A stretch of 47,050 nt of DNA, taken from positions 1-47,050 of IMG/VR virus record IMGVR_UViG_3300045051_000179; one strand, 5' to 3'. A program made the position numbers and the translations under genes. Below, in pieces: positions 44,138 through 47,050 of this stretch; positions within the stretch are counted from its first letter, which is position 1, and the number at the start of each line of letters is the position of its first letter. The DNA comes from a virus. The notes below the pieces were generated by a model. The model did no database searches. It saw only the letters and a program-made list of their open reading frames with translations, and had not been told where the DNA came from.

Positions 44138-44197
44138 AGGAGAGCCAATCCCTCTCCTTCTGACAATTGCTCTGGATTGGAGAGTACAATGTCTAGA
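44138..44197 (+). repeat. hairpin spacer
   Basis: CCAATCC (44145) pairs with GGATTGG (44174) across a 22-base loop, between two tRNAs. Confidence 0.4.
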
Positions 44198-44200
44198 TAT

Positions 44201-44275
44201 GGGCCTCTAGCACGACGGTCGTGCATGCGTCTTTTAAACGTTAGGGTCGGAGTTCAAGTCTCCGGGGGCTCTCCA
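44201..44275 (+). tRNA. tRNA-Lys(TTT)
   Basis: Loop CTTTTAA, T-loop TTCAAGT, CCA encoded. Confidence 0.9.
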
Positions 44276-44276
44276 A

Positions 44277-44351
44277 TGCAATGTAGTTCAGCGATAGAAC
44301 TGGTGGCCGTTAACCATCGTGTCGTAGGTTTGAATCCTACCGTTGCAGCCA
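44277..44351 (+). tRNA. tRNA-Asn(GTT)
   Basis: Loop CCGTTAA (C33) on GGTGG/CCATC, perfect-type acceptor TGCAATG/CGTTGCA, CCA encoded. Confidence 0.9.
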
Positions 44352-44352
44352 A

Positions 44353-44427
44353 GGGTCATTAGCACAATGGTGGTGCAGAAGGTTCTTACCCTTCCGGATA
44401 TCGGTTCGAGCCCGATATGACTCTCCA
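44353..44427 (+). tRNA. tRNA-Lys(CTT)
   Basis: Loop TTCTTAC on GAAGG/CCTTC, T-loop TTCGAGC, CCA encoded. Confidence 0.92.
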
Positions 44428-44428
44428 T

Positions 44429-44504
44429 ACTCGCATCGACTAATTGTTAAGTCTACTCGCTGTTAACGAGGAAGATACAGGTTAGAATCCTGTGACGAGT
44501 GCCA
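44429..44504 (+). tRNA. tRNA-Asn(GTT), second copy
   Basis: Loop CTGTTAA, T-loop TTAGAAT, CCA encoded; two acceptor mismatches. Confidence 0.85.
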
Positions 44505-44505
44505 T

Positions 44506-44580
44506 AGGCAGATGACTACTGGTCGTCTAACTAGTCCCTTAAACTAGGATATCGGGGTTCGATTCCCCGTCTGCTTACCA
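44506..44580 (+). tRNA. tRNA-Lys(CTT), second copy
   Basis: Loop CCCTTAA (C33) on CTAGT/ACTAG, T-loop TTCGATT, CCA encoded. Confidence 0.9.
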
Positions 44581-44776
44581 TAGGGCGATGTTGTAGTCCT
44601 GATAGTTAACACCGCGCGGCGCTTGGCATCAGGTCACATTCTAGCCCTCTCCAACGAAGTTCCGTACCCCAGTGGACATCTTGCTTGCATGAGTGTTCGC
44701 GGCTTGCAACAGGGAGGCGTCCTGTTGACTTCGATCAAATCTTCTTCGGGGCAAGAAGTAAACAATGCTCCACCAT
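44581..44776 (+). other. non-coding spacer with tRNA-like start
   Basis: Begins GGGCGATG and reaches TAGCCCTCTCCA near 44653, which could be a decayed tRNA, but no T-loop or anticodon arm is visible. The rest is unassigned. Confidence 0.3.
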
Positions 44777-44851
44777 TCCCCTCTCGTCTAACGGTAGGAT
44801 TCGTGGCCTTGAACCATGTAGATGCTAGTTCGAATCTAGCATGGGGAACCA
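44777..44851 (+). tRNA. tRNA-Gln(TTG), second copy
   Basis: Loop CCTTGAA (C33) on CGTGG/CCATG, T-loop TTCGAAT, CCA encoded. Confidence 0.87.
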
Positions 44852-44852
44852 A

Positions 44853-44926
44853 CATCATTTAGTTTCACATCGAGAAGCGCCCGTGATCAAGGGAAGCGCA
44901 GGGTCACGATCCTGCAATGATGAACA
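44853..44926 (+). other. tRNA-like element with ACA end
   Basis: Perfect 7-bp acceptor CATCATT/AATGATG and an arm GCAGG..CCTGC in the T position, but an 8-base T loop without TTC, an 8-base anticodon loop and ACA in place of CCA. Confidence 0.45.
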
Positions 44927-45432
44927 TATTGTCGAGCCGTGATAGTAAAGGCCAAATATCCTGATCCATGCGCATGGCGTCAGGTGAAGCCCGGATCATA
45001 TAGGCGGCTTCCGGACCCCGTAACCGTGAACTATATAATTGGTCGTGAGCGGCGGTAACTGCTCTACTGGCATCCTTACCGGGATGGAGGAAGACGCGAC
45101 TCTGGATCAGGCATAACCAGAGACTATATAATGGCCTAGGTTAGCGCCTAGGTCAGGGATGTGCCGGAAATCTCCTACTGTGAGGCGGGAGAACAACGGG
45201 ACTACGGCAAGAGTTGACGCAAGAGGATATCGACCTGAACTGGGGGACAACGAACCAGCAGGCACGGGGACTTTTGCGGAAGGCATGCCAGTGCTGAACT
45301 TGTGTCGGGAGACTAACGTAGGGTTGTGGGTTAACTAGTTCACTGCTATTGACCAGCCACACGCGCACATATGGGTAGGCAACCCCATCGTCCAACTCAT
45401 TAGCACTGAGTCGAAATAGGCTAATACCATGG
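44927..45432 (+). ncRNA. large structured non-coding RNA region III
   Basis: About 500 bases up to the terminator. AACTATATAATTGG (45029) leads into GTCGTG..CGCGAC enclosing GAGC..GCTC and CATCC-TTACCG-GGATG; then CTCTGG..CCAGAG, ACTATATAATGG and CCTAGG-TTAGCG-CCTAGG. The same helix-motif-helix order as region II. No plausible gene. Confidence 0.5.
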
Positions 45433-45464
45433 AACCCTTCTCCTAACCGGAGAGGGGTTTTTTG
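45433..45464 (+). terminator. intrinsic terminator of the RNA island
   Basis: 11-bp stem AACCCTTCTCC with GGAGAGGGGTT (one G-U), loop TAACC, then six T. Ends the 10-kb RNA island before the ChaB gene. Confidence 0.88.
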
Positions 45465-45488
45465 TTGCCCGGAAATTGGAGGTATGAG

Positions 45489-45665
45489 ATGCCGTACAAT
45501 TCGATATCAGACTTACCTCAGTCAGTAAAGGACAACTACAGCAAGCGTTGCCAAAAGGTGTTCATGGAAGCATGGAACGCCAATCACGACAAGAACAAGA
45601 AAGAAAGCATGGCATTCGCAGCCGCGCACACAGCGGCCAAGAACTGCATGAAGGCAACATCGTGA
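45489..45665 (+). CDS. ChaB-domain protein
   Basis: 58 aa from ATG 45489 with GGAGG upstream. MPYNSISDLPQSVKDNYSK, a central helix and AFAAAHTAAKN match the ChaB family (named for a cation-transport regulator, common as a small phage protein); the domain's real function is unknown. It begins the structural/packaging module and its stop overlaps the next GTG. Confidence 0.82.
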   Translation: MPYNSISDLPQSVKDNYSKRCQKVFMEAWNANHDKNKKESMAFAAAHTAAKNCMKATS

Positions 45666-46327
45666 TCGAAGAACCCAAGCATGCCAATAGTCGTACCGCA
45701 AAGCGTGCGACTGAGGGCTCTCGAAAGAACTCTGGTGTAGCCCGATCAGATCGTATTGTCACGAATCGTGGTCGTGGTCGCCCGCCCGGAGTAAAGAACA
45801 AGCCAAAGTCTCTAGTCCCGACTGAATTGGCTAATGAACTCCTCCTGAAAATGGAGTCGATGGTTCCTCCGGAGCACTTCAAATACCTCAAGGGTGTCAT
45901 CAAAGACGGCAAGGCCGTATCGACCAAGCAAGAACTCGATACCCTGATTCTCCTGCTCAATAGGAATCTCTGGCCAGCCCTTGTTGCTGAGGGCCGACTG
46001 ACCAAGAGTTCCAAGGTCGAAGATATCGTCGATGTCGATCCTGACAAGGAAGACAAAGAAGATGATGAAAAGGGTCCAGTATTTCGTAAGGATGTAACTG
46101 AGCGCTTGAAGGTTCTCAATTCCCTCCTTACCCTCCGACATCAGATTGAAAAGAACGAGGTCAGCCCGGATGACGGCAGCCAGCCGCTCCTAACGATCTT
46201 CGCAAAGCGAGGCGTTTCTAGTCGCCTTGGAATTCTCATTGGTGAAGTAGAGCCGCCAAAGGCGCTCCCTGCTGTCACAGAAGAAAGAGTCGCGCATGAC
46301 GGCCAAATTGTCATTGACCCAGAGTGA
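45662..46327 (+). CDS. putative DNA-binding packaging protein (possible small terminase)
   Basis: 221 aa from GTG 45662, overlapping the ChaB stop. Basic N terminus with an AT-hook-like RGRGRPPGVK (about residues 37-46), helical middle, acidic linker (VDPDKEDKEDDEKG). Position just before TerL, and a DNA-binding tail, suggest a small terminase subunit; no sequence signature proves it. Confidence 0.5.
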   Translation: MIEEPKHANSRTAKRATEGSRKNSGVARSDRIVTNRGRGRPPGVKNKPKSLVPTELANELLLKMESMVPPEHFKYLKGVIKDGKAVSTKQELDTLILLLNRNLWPALVAEGRLTKSSKVEDIVDVDPDKEDKEDDEKGPVFRKDVTERLKVLNSLLTLRHQIEKNEVSPDDGSQPLLTIFAKRGVSSRLGILIGEVEPPKALPAVTEERVAHDGQIVIDPE

Positions 46328-47050
46328 TGCCCTCGGGTATCTCGTCTATCCTGCGGTCTGGCTCGAAACACTAACCGAACTCGATGGTGCTCCGTTTGTG
46401 CTTGAGCCCTATCAGGTTCGGTTTCTTAATGATCTGAGTTATTTCCGGATCGTTAACAAGAGCAGACAGATCGGATTCTCTACGGTTCTCGCCGGGGAAG
46501 CACTTGCAAGAGCGTCAACACAGGAGGGCTACCGGGCCAACATCGTCTCGATCAATCAGAAAGAAGCATCTGACAAGATCGAGATTGCGCGTAATCTCTA
46601 TCATTCGATCCCAGATGAATTCCGCGAGGGCAGTCCCAGTCTTAAGCCAATCCTCTATACGGATTCTGACACTGAACTTTCCTTTCATCGACCTCCTAAG
46701 ACCTCAACAATCATCAGTCAGCCTGCGTCTGCCGCTATTCGTGGTGGCCGCAAGGATATCTACTTTGATGAGTTCGCGCATATTCGAGACGCTGCCAAAT
46801 TGTATCGAGCCGCTACACCGGCCATTATTCGCGGAAACAGTCGTCTCACAATAATCTCGACGCCTCTAGGGCAATCTGGACTGTTCTACGACATCATGTC
46901 GGGGACCGACGCCTACAAGAATTACTCACGCCATGCAGTTCCGTGGTGGGAATGCTCTGCCATGGTGAAGCCCGGTTACTATGAAGAAGCGCTAGCCTAC
47001 GCTGCATCGATCCCCGGTAGTGAGGATCGTATCAGGAAGTACGGTAGCGA
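46296..47050 (+). CDS. terL: terminase large subunit (3' truncated by window)
   Basis: 251 codons visible from ATG 46296, which overlaps the previous gene by 32 bases; the gene runs off the window. NKSRQIGFST (about residues 52-61) is the Walker A variant of terminases, DIYFDEFAHI the Walker B with catalytic Glu, and TIISTPLGQSGLFYDI the coupling motif. This ATPase-nuclease packages phage DNA; the nuclease domain lies outside the window. Confidence 0.92.
   Translation, partial: MTAKLSLTQSDALGYLVYPAVWLETLTELDGAPFVLEPYQVRFLNDLSYFRIVNKSRQIGFSTVLAGEALARASTQEGYRANIVSINQKEASDKIEIARNLYHSIPDEFREGSPSLKPILYTDSDTELSFHRPPKTSTIISQPASAAIRGGRKDIYFDEFAHIRDAAKLYRAATPAIIRGNSRLTIISTPLGQSGLFYDIMSGTDAYKNYSRHAVPWWECSAMVKPGYYEEALAYAASIPGSEDRIRKYGS

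Noticed and set aside
40816-45134. ACTATAT motifs as group I intron R elements
   Set aside because: Group I introns need a matching P7 partner (S element, AUAUAGUC type) and splice sites; these are absent in nearly all copies.
35080-45464. tmRNA in the tRNA island
   Set aside because: Some phages with many tRNAs carry one, but I found no alanine-tRNA-like ends with a tag reading frame.

Overview
The window reads as part of a large double-stranded DNA phage genome, most likely a tailed phage of a Gram-positive actinobacterium. The evidence is densely packed small genes with 1-4 base overlaps, a terminase large subunit running off the right end, class II (B12-dependent) ribonucleotide reductase, ThyX, thioredoxin, an ArdC-like antirestriction protein, a lipoprotein, and a secreted protein with an LPxTG-like anchor. 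The host assignment is inference from gene content and style.

Layout. Bases 1-22641 hold about 75 leftward genes, mostly small and of unknown function. They are served by a few near-consensus sigma-70-type promoters with 17-base spacers. One leftward promoter (3756-3728) drives a structured non-coding RNA region (3721-3415). Bases 22846-24250 are largely non-coding between two divergent gene blocks. They carry two copies of a perfect 14-base palindrome and repeated GGGTTTA-like words, and are a candidate origin or control region. Bases 24328-35077 hold rightward genes: nucleotide metabolism (thioredoxin, NrdJ, ThyX), small zinc-binding proteins, the anchored surface protein, and a membrane/coiled-coil cluster.

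Bases 35080-45464 form a 10-kb RNA island. I read 52 tRNA genes with clear anticodons covering all 20 amino acids, one amber suppressor tRNA among them, plus several tRNA-like elements. Between them lie a few small genes, several promoters and large structured non-coding RNAs, and the island closes with an intrinsic terminator. One of the non-coding RNAs (40478-40815) is an RNase P RNA. Its P1 and P2 helices and its P4 helix, including the universal bulged U, are all present with compensatory changes, so the phage appears to bring its own catalytic RNA for tRNA 5' maturation. To the right are a ChaB-domain gene, a probable packaging partner and TerL.

The most unusual system is translational. 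The amber suppressor tRNA (38295-38368) sits 5 bases after a small gene (38062-38289) whose third codon is an in-frame TAG behind a good ribosome-binding site. A second gene (22395-22072, leftward) has an internal TAG followed by a protein-like extension that has no start codon of its own. Many other genes end naturally in TAG, so this looks like selective amber decoding rather than a recoded genome. Further oddities are a repeated hairpin-ACTATAT element marking RNA boundaries, leucine-anticodon tRNAs lacking the long variable arm, and six tRNAs with C instead of U at position 33.
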